DNA of 64,000 nt from assembly GCF_010015475.1 (NCBI RefSeq), contig NZ_SSNI01000006.1, positions 1-64,000 on the forward strand. The letters are read 5' to 3'. This document shows, one piece after another, positions 17,677-27,022 of the stretch. Within the stretch, counting starts at the first letter, position 1. Each line of letters begins with the position of its first letter. The notes under the pieces are model-generated. The model searched no databases, was not told where the DNA came from, and was given only the letters and a program-made list of their open reading frames with translations. Both the position numbers and the translations under genes were made by a program. Source of the DNA: Pontibacter pamirensis. GTDB lineage: Bacteria > Bacteroidota > Bacteroidia > Cytophagales > Hymenobacteraceae.

Positions 17677-19161
17677 CTAATTCTCCGGCAATATGTTCTG
17701 CCGGTAATTTCGGATGTTAACAGGTGGCAGCGTGGAGCCGAATTCAGCGTTGATGGCCCTTATGAATCCATTCGCGATCAAGGCCTGCCCCATTGGGTTC
17801 GGATGAAGTCCGTCTACTGAAATATAACCTCCCGGAGCAATGCTGTTCCGGCTGTTGTCCAGCCCTTCATACAGCTGATGAATATCCGCCAAAGCCAGGC
17901 GATCTGCATAGTTTCCTGCATTTGCAGCTGCCCTGATGGCTGTATTGAAAGCTTCTATCCGCGCTTTCACCAGGTTCTTCTCCGTTTCGTCCAGCACATA
18001 CCTGCTTTCTATCGGCTTCGTTATTCCCCAGCCTGCCCGCTGACTTGGATTACAGGCGCTGATAGAACCTGCCAGCAGCGAATCCTGCGGAGTGGTCAGC
18101 ACCAGGAAGTCACTGCCGGGGTCCATGTGCCGTAGGCCTGTGGCTGTGGTAATGACAGGGTAGTTTACTTTGCCGCCCCTAAAGTTAACGGCAGCCGCAG
18201 CGGGCCCCAACTGAGCGTATCCTGCGTTCAGTGCAGCAGCCTGCTCTTCTGATAAGGCAAAAGGCAAAGGTGAGTTGGCACCACCTGTTGTAAGGGCAGC
18301 GTTTATTATCCTGAAGAAAGGTGCTTCTGTAAGGTCAGGAACAGTAGCCACAACACCCTTTGTATCCGCCCCGCCCAACAGCGCACTCAGCGAAGCATGC
18401 AGCGCCGCTTCAAACACGGCTGGGTCCGTCATATCGTTCGTAGTGTAAGTGGCAGGGTTTGTACCGGGGTTCGCGTTACCCGAGCCGCCCGATATGGCGT
18501 AAAACAGCACATCGCTGAAGCCCAGCCAATAGGAGAAAAAAGTTGGCTGCGCCGCAAGGGCATCACCCAATACACTGGCCGCAGGAGCCGAGGCAAAACG
18601 CCAGTAAAAAGGGTTTCCCTGCTGCTGACTGGCACCATAGCCGTTTACCAGTACATGGAAACTTTTGGTGCCTGGAGCACTGAAATTATTTAACGCAGCC
18701 CGGTCCCCTTCATAAGGTGTTAGGTTATCTCCGGGTACTATCGGAGCCGGTGTTAAACCAAGTGTGCTGGTAGCTGCCGGAATAGATGCACAGGTGGGAA
18801 GTATAAAACGAAAGCGCCCCACCGGCGTGGCAGTGCCCGGCACAAACCCGCTGAAACCTGCTCCTGTGGGAGAGGCAAATACCGGGGTATTGAATGCAGC
18901 ACCGCCATTCACCAGCTTCATGCGTTCTGCCAGTATAACAGGATAAGCATTCAGCTGCCCCTCCTCATACAGCGCATTATCCATGAATCCGGCTGTAATG
19001 GAGTTGCCAATAGCTACATAGTTGCTGAAATCTGCTGTTCCGGCTACAGGTGCTGTGCGGGGGTTGGTTGGATCCTCAACTGGCTCAGGCGGGGTATAGG
19101 AGCAGGATAACAAGGTGCTCCCTAAAAACAGCGACAGGCAGAATATTTTGAAGTACTTCAT
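17677..19161 (-). CDS. SGNH/GDSL-family hydrolase lipoprotein
   Basis: A 494-residue lipoprotein with lipobox Cys at residue 20 (TLLSC). The GDSL block I is AIGNSITAG with the nucleophile Ser at residue 54, and the C-terminal catalytic pair is DGLHPN with Asp450 and His453. These are the marks of the SGNH esterase/lipase fold; the large insertions between blocks make it longer than the usual 200-250-residue core. It lies 49 bases downstream of a TonB-dependent receptor on the same strand, in the position a SusD-like lipoprotein would hold, so it probably works with that receptor at the outer membrane. The substrate is unknown. Confidence 0.87.
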   Translation of the reverse strand: MKYFKIFCLSLFLGSTLLSCSYTPPEPVEDPTNPRTAPVAGTADFSNYVAIGNSITAGFMDNALYEEGQLNAYPVILAERMKLVNGGAAFNTPVFASPTGAGFSGFVPGTATPVGRFRFILPTCASIPAATSTLGLTPAPIVPGDNLTPYEGDRAALNNFSAPGTKSFHVLVNGYGASQQQGNPFYWRFASAPAASVLGDALAAQPTFFSYWLGFSDVLFYAISGGSGNANPGTNPATYTTNDMTDPAVFEAALHASLSALLGGADTKGVVATVPDLTEAPFFRIINAALTTGGANSPLPFALSEEQAAALNAGYAQLGPAAAAVNFRGGKVNYPVITTATGLRHMDPGSDFLVLTTPQDSLLAGSISACNPSQRAGWGITKPIESRYVLDETEKNLVKARIEAFNTAIRAAANAGNYADRLALADIHQLYEGLDNSRNSIAPGGYISVDGLHPNPMGQALIANGFIRAINAEFGSTLPPVNIRNYRQNILPEN

Positions 19162-19210
19162 GTTCGTATGGGTTATGATTTGAACATATTTCTATACAAA
19201 GTGGGGGCAA

Positions 19211-21994
19211 TCAGTTCAGCAGCTCGTCAAACGTGACCGACACATAGTAAAGCCCTCCGATATAAGGGCCGCCATACACCTGCCGGATGCGGTTGTTGGT
19301 TACATTAGAACCTCCGATTCTGAAGATGGACTTGATGACTGCCACCTTGTAACTCACCTGGGCATCCAGGGTATAGTAAGAAGGTATAAGGGCATCGTTT
19401 ATACCAGCTATAAAAGACGACTGCCAGATATAGGAATCTGACCAGCGGAAGGCGGCACTAAAGCCCAGGTTTCGGTACACATTACGGTTGCCTGCGGTCA
19501 GGTTGAATTTCCATTCTGGTGTATTAAAACCAGCTATCTGGTCCGGGTTTGTGTCCTCTCCGAGGTCCAGTTTGTTCCAGTTCGTGTTTCCTCCGAAGGT
19601 GTAGCCACTCAGTATATAGGTAACGCCAAGTGCTGCCCCCTGCGCCGCCACCTGCTGGTCGGCATTTGTGTAAAGCTGGTAGGGCTGGAAACGGCTTAAG
19701 GCAATATCGAAGGCAGCAGCCTGGGGGTTTGTCTGGATGTCGCTTTCCGTCTGGACTACTGTTGTGCCCAAAATAAAGTCCCTGTAAGAGCTGTAGTAGT
19801 AATTGATATCGAACATGAGCGATTTCTCCAGCAGCAGCCCCTTATACCCTACCTCGTACGCACGCACCTGCTCGGGCTTCACATAGTCCACTTCTGCTGC
19901 CTGCAATATACCGGCATTCTCTATGACAGCCCGGGAACTGTTCGCCCCTCCAATTACATCCAGCTGCACCTCATTTCCGAAAGCCTGCACAGAGGACAGG
20001 GTGATGGTGTTGGAGCCGGGGCCATACAAGTTAAGCCCACGGCTGGTGGCTGGTACGCCGCCTACCAGTATGGCCTGGCCTACATTCAGGAATATAAACT
20101 GGTCCTGTGTAGTGGGATTGCGGAAACCAGTCTGGAAAGAAGCCCTGAAATTATGGTTTTCTGCTACAGTGAACACAGCAGAGGCTCTGGGCGTGAACCG
20201 CCCCTTGAAGTTCTCGTTTTTGTCGTATCGCAGGGAGGCAGTAACCTTTAACCTGTCAGAAAGGAGCCGTTTGATGGCCTGGGCATAGGCGCCATACTCG
20301 TAGATGGTGATATCATTGCCTGTGGTGTCGCTGAAGATGGTTCCGTTGGAGTTCAGGTCATAGAGTCTGTAATTTCCACCAAGCTGCACATCCACTACTT
20401 TGCCCGTCCAGCGGCTCAGGTCGTACTGGCCTTCGGTATGGTACATCTTTGTTTGGTCATCGAACTTCGCTCCTCTCCTGAAATCTGTCAGGCCCTGTAG
20501 CCGTTCTTTTTCCCGCTCAAACTCAGGTGTGCCAGGCTCCAGTCGCCCCCTGTCAGCGAAACTACGGGCAGCGTCATGATTGCCAGGCGTCAGGGTTGGC
20601 ACAAGACCCAGGTAGGCGGCGGCGTATTCCTGAAACCACTGCTGGTCACTTTTCCAGGTGCGGTTCAGGTTGAGGGCCAGGAAGCGGGAATCATAAGAGT
20701 CGCCTGAGTTTTCAAAAGTGGAATAGGTGCGGGCGAAGAAATTGGTGCCTCTCAGCTCCAGTTTGTGCTGCTGCAGGGTAAAATTCTTGATGGCATAACG
20801 GTTTGCCGCCTGGTAAACAGAGGTACCGGCACCATACTTATAATGGTAAATTACTTCCAGCCGCTCCGTTACCCGGTAATGCAGGGCGGCATCGCCTTTC
20901 AGGCTATAGGTATCGTAATCCACCAGGTCTTCTTCCAGGTACCCGGTACGGGCCACCCGCACTGGCAGGCCAAAAGGACCGATCGGCAAACTGGTAACTG
21001 CTTCATCGCCATACACATTCAAGGCATTGTAAGCCGGGTTGTTGGGGTTGTTGCCCTGCGTGGCGTAGGATAAAGGGTCTACGTTTTCGGTGCTGTTGGC
21101 GTGCCAGTCGTGCGCCGTCATATACGCCAGGTTCACTTTGAAGGCAAAACGGTTGTTGATGGCCTTCGCATACCGGACCATGCCTTCGTACAACGGGCTG
21201 GGCGATGCATCACGGCCATCCACATGGTTCACACCCAGCTTTGCCATCGCACTAAAGCCCTGGTACTCGAACGGGTTCTTGCTGGTCATGTTAATCACGC
21301 CGTTAAAAGCGTTTGGTCCGTAAAGGGCTGATGCAGCTCCGGGAATAATCTCCACGCTTTCGGCATCCAGTTCGGAGATGCCCACCATGTTACCTACCGG
21401 TATATTAAGTCCCGGTGCCTGGTTATCCATCCCATCAATAAACTGCACAAAACGGTTGTTGGATGTACTCATGAAACCGCGGGTATTAATTATCTTAAAA
21501 CCCAGGCTGGAAGTGATGATGTCCACGGCCTTCAGATTCGCTAAACCTTCGTAAAAGCTGGCGGCTGGCGTTTCACGTATAGCCCGCATATCCATTTTCT
21601 CCACACTCACAGGTGAACGCATGATGTTTTCTTCTACCCGGGAAGCTGTTACCACCACTTCAGAACCGAGCACCTGCCCTTCCGAAAGGGCAACATTTAA
21701 CTCAGACCGGCTCTCCGTAATGCTGATTACCTGTGGCGTGAATCCTACCATTGAAAACACGAGCGTGAAAGGTGTAGGCGTGTTGGTAGTCAAACTGTAC
21801 CGGCCCCTGCTGTCGGTGCTGGTACCAACCATCCTATCCCGTACATAAACGTTTACACCCACCAGAGGCTCTCTTGTGCTGGCATCCGTCACCTGCCCGG
21901 ACACCGTAACTGCTGCCTGTGCCAGCGCCTCTACTCCCGGTATAATTAGAGTCAGCAACAGCAGTATGACCGATTTGTGTAGAACCATGCGCAT
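19211..21994 (-). CDS. TonB-dependent outer membrane receptor
   Basis: A 927-residue outer membrane receptor. Signal peptide about residues 1-25, then a carboxypeptidase-like regulatory domain (VSGQVTDASTREPLVGVNVYV), the plug with GYMS-type segments such as IINTRGFMS, VQFIDGMDNQAPG and SALYGPNAFNGVINM, and a 22-strand barrel to the C-terminal VTFDELLN. It moves a ligand across the outer membrane using TonB energy. The start is the ATG at 21992-21994, with a second ATG two codons later. The downstream GDSL lipoprotein suggests that an ester or lipid may be processed before uptake; the true ligand cannot be read from sequence. Confidence 0.92.
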   Translation of the reverse strand: MRMVLHKSVILLLLTLIIPGVEALAQAAVTVSGQVTDASTREPLVGVNVYVRDRMVGTSTDSRGRYSLTTNTPTPFTLVFSMVGFTPQVISITESRSELNVALSEGQVLGSEVVVTASRVEENIMRSPVSVEKMDMRAIRETPAASFYEGLANLKAVDIITSSLGFKIINTRGFMSTSNNRFVQFIDGMDNQAPGLNIPVGNMVGISELDAESVEIIPGAASALYGPNAFNGVINMTSKNPFEYQGFSAMAKLGVNHVDGRDASPSPLYEGMVRYAKAINNRFAFKVNLAYMTAHDWHANSTENVDPLSYATQGNNPNNPAYNALNVYGDEAVTSLPIGPFGLPVRVARTGYLEEDLVDYDTYSLKGDAALHYRVTERLEVIYHYKYGAGTSVYQAANRYAIKNFTLQQHKLELRGTNFFARTYSTFENSGDSYDSRFLALNLNRTWKSDQQWFQEYAAAYLGLVPTLTPGNHDAARSFADRGRLEPGTPEFEREKERLQGLTDFRRGAKFDDQTKMYHTEGQYDLSRWTGKVVDVQLGGNYRLYDLNSNGTIFSDTTGNDITIYEYGAYAQAIKRLLSDRLKVTASLRYDKNENFKGRFTPRASAVFTVAENHNFRASFQTGFRNPTTQDQFIFLNVGQAILVGGVPATSRGLNLYGPGSNTITLSSVQAFGNEVQLDVIGGANSSRAVIENAGILQAAEVDYVKPEQVRAYEVGYKGLLLEKSLMFDINYYYSSYRDFILGTTVVQTESDIQTNPQAAAFDIALSRFQPYQLYTNADQQVAAQGAALGVTYILSGYTFGGNTNWNKLDLGEDTNPDQIAGFNTPEWKFNLTAGNRNVYRNLGFSAAFRWSDSYIWQSSFIAGINDALIPSYYTLDAQVSYKVAVIKSIFRIGGSNVTNNRIRQVYGGPYIGGLYYVSVTFDELLN

Positions 21995-22386
21995 ATCGTG
22001 TGATTAAATGTTGAAGGAAACCTGTTAGAGAATACTGACAAGAGTGAAGCAGCTAAAACAAAAGAAGCAGCACTGGTCCGCTCCAAAGCAACACCTCATG
22101 CTGTAGTACAGCCCTGTGTAGCAGCCTGAAAGCTTTTATAAAGGTTTAAAGAGAAAAAAAAGAAAAGTGCAAGAAACGTATTCCTTAACAGGTTAAGGCC
22201 GCGGCTCCATTATAGATGCTTACATTTGAGCCTGGATTCTCAGTCTCAAAAACAGTCAAAGAGAAGAAGCACCTGGTTGAATCATGCTTAAAATTTAACT
22301 TTTAATCATAATAATTCCAATAATATTACTGACTTTGTTAGGAACAGGAGCTATTCATAGTTCGGGCACCTCTGTACTAGGGAGCT
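21995..22386. other. Intergenic stretch upstream of the TonB receptor
   Basis: AT-rich sequence with purine-rich runs. No gene, riboswitch or clear promoter was recognised. Confidence 0.4.
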
Positions 22387-22769
22387 TTATTCTGAATTAA
22401 GCACGGGGCATCCTCTATAATGTTCCGATATATTGATATACCCTTTCCCCAAGGAGTTAAGTATATGTTTAGAACCAGAAGGTTGAGTGGCGCAACCTGA
22501 TTCAAAAATACCGCCCGACTGCGCATATTGCTTCAGATCTTTATCCCCAACCCCTAGGCTCACATCAATATGTCCGTCCATGAAAAGCATTTCACTGTCT
22601 GCTTTGTTACGGTTTGAAAACATATGAATGATTCAGCTGAAGTTGCTGATACATTGATTCGAAATCCTGTTGCAGAAACTGTGATTTAATGCTTTGGCCC
22701 TCAAATAAAGGGCTTTGCGCGAAAGCCATGATAGAGAAAAGTAGATAGATAAAACGGGGGTTTTCTCAT
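22387..22769 (-). pseudogene. Frameshifted remnant of a small secreted protein gene
   Basis: An ATG at 22767-22769 is preceded by GGGAGGTGT. It starts MRKPP but drifts out of frame at a run of five C residues; in the frame reached by removing one C the protein reads RFIYLLFSIMAFAQSP, a good signal peptide, and continues FEGQSIKSQFLQQDFESM before stopping near 22620. A third frame continues as NRNKADSEMLFMDGHIDVSL to the stop at 22387. The simplest reading is one small exported protein of about 125 residues broken by two frameshifts. No family was recognised. Confidence 0.45.
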
Positions 22770-23188
22770 TACACCTCCCAGACGGTGGCGCTTCAACACC
22801 ATTATACTTCGTAAAAGAGCCGTTTACTAACCTAATCAGTACGTTCAAACAATTCCTTACCATTCTATTGCCCGGACAATGTATATTTAATCACAAAATT
22901 ATACCATCAGGTATTCTACAGAAGGAATGTATAGCAAATCAAACCCTGCTTTCAATGGCAGCATAAAGGTGGAAATATTTTCGACCTGGTAGTGCATAGG
23001 AATGGCTATGGCAGAAAACGGAAATATCATGAAGCCCCTTGCGGCGTTGATTTTAAAATAGAGGGTTCTTGTTGAGTAGATTGAAGGCGATTGATGGGGA
23101 ACATTATCACTATAGAATACAAATGCAATTAACTAAGTATTATCAGTTTATTTACCAGGCAATTGCGCCTGTAAATCAGTTTTTACAT
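22770..23188. other. Intergenic stretch before the response regulator
   Basis: No convincing gene. It includes the region between the pseudogene start and the chosen response-regulator start; an in-frame TTG at 23069 and ATG at 23123 could extend that protein. Confidence 0.35.
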
Positions 23189-23602
23189 ATGCCAGTATTA
23201 AGGCCAGGTAAAAATGGACTAAAACAACCCAAAACAGTTCTATTGGTAGATGATGACAACCTGTCGATATTTTTGTCTAAAAGAGTTCTGAAGATGTCGG
23301 GTATAGAGGCGGATATTCTGACTGCGCAGCACGGACGGGAGGCTTTGGCCATAATCAGAGAATTGTATCACAGCGGCCGTTACCCGGAACTGATCTTATT
23401 GGATATTAATATGCCAGTAATGGACGGCTTTGCGTTTTTAGATGAGTTGCAAAAGTCCATTGACTGGAAGTCTGTCTCCATGAAAATTGTCATCCTCAGT
23501 TCTTCGCTGCACGACCTGGAGTTAGCGAGGGCAAAGAAGCTTCCTGTGGTTGGTTGTATCGAGAAACCTCTTTCAAAAGAAAAGCTGTCTCGTTTCCTGT
23601 AG
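23189..23602 (+). CDS. Single-domain response regulator
   Basis: A 137-residue receiver (REC) domain protein without an output domain. Key residues, numbered from the ATG at 23189, are the acidic cluster D21-D22-D23 (LLVDDDN), the phosphoacceptor D72 (LILLDINMP), S104 in ILSSS and the conserved K126 (IEKP). The reading frame extends upstream to an ATG at 23123 and a TTG at 23069, but those extra residues are not REC-like, so the downstream start is preferred. Such proteins relay phosphate in phosphorelays or act by protein contact. No histidine kinase is adjacent. Confidence 0.85.
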   Translation: MPVLRPGKNGLKQPKTVLLVDDDNLSIFLSKRVLKMSGIEADILTAQHGREALAIIRELYHSGRYPELILLDINMPVMDGFAFLDELQKSIDWKSVSMKIVILSSSLHDLELARAKKLPVVGCIEKPLSKEKLSRFL

Positions 23603-24155
23603 CACCGACTTTAATTTTTTTTTGCTTCAAGGGTACATTTTCCGGGAGTTTGCCTCTATTCAATGGGAAATAAGGCTTGTGAAGGCCTTGGAAGGCAGCA
23701 GTAAATCTCGCATGTTAAACTCAGTACCTTTCCTTTAATGCGAAGAAAAGGAACCTATGGTAAATGATCCCTGCTATACGTGCAGTCGCATTTGAAAATA
23801 TCTAAAACTTAATATTTAATAATGAATATAATTAATAAGTTTAATTCTGTTTTACTATACAAAGACGAGTCAGTTAAAAAGAAACATTGATTGCCTTTGA
23901 TTTGCACCTAAGCAAGGAATATAAGAGAAGAAACGCCACCGGAGCAATTAAACAAAAGCAGCTGGATATGCTATCTGCCTGTATCAGGAGACATACGGCA
24001 CGAACAAACACAGAAGAAACTCTCCTGCCTTTTCAAGCTATCAAAACAAACTTATACTATACATGCTCTTCCTGTGCACTGTAAACAGGAAAAACTTACA
24101 GGTAGCTACCACGAAATGGTAGTACGCAGAGAGCAGGGGAAACTTCAGATGAAAG
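23603..24155. other. Intergenic stretch with two adjacent hairpins
   Basis: No firm gene. Two small hairpins follow each other: TTCCTGT (24069-24075) with ACAGGAA (24085-24091), and CTACCA (24106-24111) with TGGTAG (24117-24122). They could form a terminator or leader for the small ORF at 24156. Confidence 0.4.
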
Positions 24156-24404
24156 TTGGAAAAGGCCGCTTACAATTACTTAAAGATTTCTCTGGGCAAG
24201 AGGGAGGCGCTAAACCTGTACTACCGACTCACCGCGTACATCAGGGAGCATGACGCTACCAGTTTTAGCAGTTTCATGGCGTTCAGATACGGTACTATGG
24301 AGGATTATGGGCTCATGGCTTTTGTGCTGCACATCATGCTGACCCGGCACCATGAAATGCTAAAACAACTGATGCCTATGGCAGAAAAGGAAGCAAGCGT
24401 GTAA
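24156..24404 (+). CDS. Possible small hypothetical protein
   Basis: An open frame of 82 codons starting at TTG (24156). The product (NYLKISLGKREALNLYYRL, later MAFVLHIMLTRHHEML) reads like a folded helical protein rather than random sequence, but no ATG is available and no family was recognised. A short ATG-initiated frame at 24149 overlaps in another frame and ends early, so a frameshifted gene is also possible. Confidence 0.35.
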   Translation: MEKAAYNYLKISLGKREALNLYYRLTAYIREHDATSFSSFMAFRYGTMEDYGLMAFVLHIMLTRHHEMLKQLMPMAEKEASV

Positions 24405-24640
24405 TGCCATAATGCAGGACTAAAGTATATTCAACATACTCCATATCTTTTCACTTATACCTTGTGCGCTACTTTTAAGGCAATTTATTCCTACAATCAT
24501 TTTCATGCAGTTACAGTACTTCGTATTGCACGACATCTAGAAAGCCGCGTAGTTTTCTTCGCCTCTACTGTAAAACTGTGGCCGTTGAAACGTTCTTAGC
24601 AGGATTTAACTTCACTTATTTCTAACTCAGGCCGTCCTGC

Positions 24641-24805
24641 TTATAAAAAATAGGTTCCTATAGTAGAGACAAGAACAGAGATAATATACAGAATAAGGAA
24701 CCATTTAAAGAGTTTTTTCCTGTTGACGGAGTTCTTTAAAAATGGGTAAAATAAGAAGTAGGCCAAACCAACTACAGCAAACAAGATACTTATTACTTTC
24801 AGCAT
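24641..24805 (-). CDS. Small two-helix membrane protein
   Basis: A 54-residue protein from the ATG at 24805 (a TTG eight codons upstream is less likely). Two hydrophobic helices, VISILFAVVGLAYFLFYPF and WFLILYIISVLVSTIGTYF, flank a basic loop SVNRKKLFK. The function is unknown. It lies alone between the small ORF and the lolD-like gene. Confidence 0.5.
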   Translation of the reverse strand: MLKVISILFAVVGLAYFLFYPFLKNSVNRKKLFKWFLILYIISVLVSTIGTYFL

Positions 24806-24945
24806 GGTTTTTAGTTTTATGCCAGCCAATTAAAGGTTTGTAACCTAAAACTGTCCATTACGCAAAATAATGGTTCACTCGGATTGGGTAAAAAAATCCG
24901 CACCATCCGGTAATCATTCGATTCCGTGAACCGGCGAGGAATAGC

Positions 24946-25599
24946 TTAATCGACAATAACACCGTCTTTCATAACTAACGTGCGATCGGCCATGCCGGCT
25001 AGCTGCTCGTTGTGCGTCACAATTACAAAAGTCTGGTTAAACTCCTCCCGCAGGCGGAAAAATATCTCATGCAGTTCCTGTGCATTCTGAGAATCGAGGT
25101 TACCACTCGGCTCATCAGCGAAAATGATGCGGGGAGAGTTGATAAGCGCCCGGGCCACGGCAGTACGCTGCTGCTCCCCTCCCGACATTTCGGAGGGTTT
25201 GTGTTCAAGGCGGTGCGACAGGCCAAGCATCTGCAGGAGTTGCGCTGCCTGCTCCCGCACTTCCTTTTCAGGTCTACCAGCCAGAAAGCCTGGTAGGCAG
25301 GCATTTTCTAATGCTGTGAACTCCGGCAAAAGGTTATGAAACTGAAAGATAAAGCCAACGTGCCTGTTCCGGAAACGGGCCATTTCAGAGGCATTCATCT
25401 TCGCGATGTTTTTGCCATCAAAAAGCACCTCGCCCTTGTCTGTTGTGTCGAGAGTGCCCAGTATGTGTAGCAAGGTGCTTTTGCCGGCTCCTGAAGCCCC
25501 TACAATGGAGACTACCTCACCAGCGGAAATTGTCAAATCGATGCCCTTGAGCACCTCCAGCGAACCGTATTTTTTATATATGTTTGTTACCTGCAGCAC
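24946..25599 (-). CDS. lolD: ABC transporter ATP-binding protein, LolD-like
   Basis: A 217-residue ATPase subunit of the MacB/LolD class, which drives lipoprotein release or export from the inner membrane. It shows Walker A GASGAGKST, the Q-loop region FIFQFHNLLPEFTALEN typical of LolD, the signature MSGGEQQR, Walker B IIFADEPSG and the H-loop VIVTHN. The start is taken as GTG at 25597-25599 (VLQVTNIYKKYG); the longer open frame upstream adds residues unlike the family. No LolC/E permease is adjacent, as is usual when the genes are split in Bacteroidota, so assignment to the Lol system is by similarity only. Confidence 0.87.
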   Translation of the reverse strand: MLQVTNIYKKYGSLEVLKGIDLTISAGEVVSIVGASGAGKSTLLHILGTLDTTDKGEVLFDGKNIAKMNASEMARFRNRHVGFIFQFHNLLPEFTALENACLPGFLAGRPEKEVREQAAQLLQMLGLSHRLEHKPSEMSGGEQQRTAVARALINSPRIIFADEPSGNLDSQNAQELHEIFFRLREEFNQTFVIVTHNEQLAGMADRTLVMKDGVIVD

Positions 25600-25722
25600 T
25601 ATAGAAGGGTATTTGTGTACGCGTATGATAGATACAAAGAGTCTGCCAAAGCTACAAAACAACGGCTATACTTCAGCAACGCCCTATCTTTTTTGTGGCA
25701 GCACGACCTATTGTAAATCAAA

Positions 25723-26811
25723 TCATCTCTTTGCAGTCGCACGTGCGCTTTCCGGCACATCTGATGCGCTGGCATCTTCAGGCGCTGCTTCCAGTACATC
25801 CTTAACATAAAGCTCCTTTATTATCACCATCAACACAGCCAGTATGGGCGCTGCCATCAGAAGGCCCATGGCACCCTGCAGCAGGCCAAGTAATACCTGG
25901 AAGAAAAGCAACAGTGCCGGCGGCAAGTCTACTGTCTTCTGAAAGATGATGGGGGCAACCACATAACTCTCTATTATCTGTATACCGCCATACACCAGAA
26001 TAACGTATAGCGCCATATCAGGCCCTTCCAGCAGCCCAATCAGCACTGCTGGTATACCCGCAATCCAGGGGCCGATGTTGGGAACAAAAGCAAAAAGGAA
26101 AGCAATCAGCCCTAGGGCAAATGCCAATGGCAAGCCAATAATAGTATAGCCAATCGCGGAGCTTACCCCAATAATGCTCATGGCCGCTAGCATACCAATT
26201 AACCACATTTTCAGGTCATGATAGCATTTTTCTAACACTTCCATGATGCGGGGCCGCGTCCGGACAGGGAACAGTTTGGCAAGGCCTTCGGTGTACAAGG
26301 AAGGGCTGGAAGCAAAGAACAAGGCCGTGATGATGACAATGAAAAAGTCTGCCAGGAAACCAAGTGTGGCAGAGAAGGCGCCTCCTGCCTGTGAAACAAT
26401 TGTTTCCTGCTCCGGAAGCAACGTGCTGGGGTCTTCGGGTATTTGCTCCACTATCTGCTCTCCCCAACTCTGCTGGCCGAGCCACTGCTCCACCTGGTTT
26501 AGTGACTCAGGTATTGTCTCACGCATTTGCTGAAACTGCTCTCCTACCGTGGGCGCTACCAGCCAGATGGCTCCGACCAATATGCCGAAAAACACCACCA
26601 CCGACAGCAGCAGTGCGATTGCCCGCTTCATATGCACCTTGCTCACAATCCAGTCCGTCATGCCGCAGAAGAGAACAGCCAATAGTATACCGGCGAACAC
26701 CAACAAAAAGAAGTAGCCGTGCCAGCCCAGCATGTAGAAGCCTATCAATATTAAAAGCACAATAAGAGCAGCAATGGCTACACGTTTGGCATAAGTATAA
26801 ACATCAAGCAT
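25723..26811 (-). CDS. AI-2E family (PerM/YdiK-like) membrane protein
   Basis: A 362-residue inner membrane protein with about eight hydrophobic helices. The soluble segment after the third helix (EQFQQMRETIPESLNQVEQWL) and the late motif FAFVPNIGPWIAGIPAVL followed by ESYVVAPIIF are the diagnostic features of the AI-2E transporter family. Members have been tied to export of small molecules or Na+/H+ exchange; the substrate here is unknown. The charged C-terminal tail is short. It lies 124 bases upstream of the lolD-like gene on the same strand. Confidence 0.88.
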   Translation of the reverse strand: MLDVYTYAKRVAIAALIVLLILIGFYMLGWHGYFFLLVFAGILLAVLFCGMTDWIVSKVHMKRAIALLLSVVVFFGILVGAIWLVAPTVGEQFQQMRETIPESLNQVEQWLGQQSWGEQIVEQIPEDPSTLLPEQETIVSQAGGAFSATLGFLADFFIVIITALFFASSPSLYTEGLAKLFPVRTRPRIMEVLEKCYHDLKMWLIGMLAAMSIIGVSSAIGYTIIGLPLAFALGLIAFLFAFVPNIGPWIAGIPAVLIGLLEGPDMALYVILVYGGIQIIESYVVAPIIFQKTVDLPPALLLFFQVLLGLLQGAMGLLMAAPILAVLMVIIKELYVKDVLEAAPEDASASDVPESARATAKR

Positions 26812-27022
26812 AAGTGTCTGCTAAATTCAAAGTTTATTCATTTATTTCTCCCTTACTTACTCCTTCAGGAGCTTCCACGTTGCAATGGCAGTGTTTTAAG
26901 AGTATCCAGACACGCATAGCAGGCGCAGTAGCTGCGGCCATCGTGCTTATATTTAAAAAAAGCTTTTCTTGAATCTCAGGGAATAAAAACTTAATTTCGT
27001 GGCGTCCATTAAAACTGAAAGC

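Noticed and set aside
21995..22386. A cobalamin or other riboswitch ahead of the TonB receptor
   Set aside because: No conserved riboswitch core was recognised by eye.
23887..24084. A 65-codon TTG-started ORF
   Set aside because: No family features, poor start, and overlaps a hairpin at its end.
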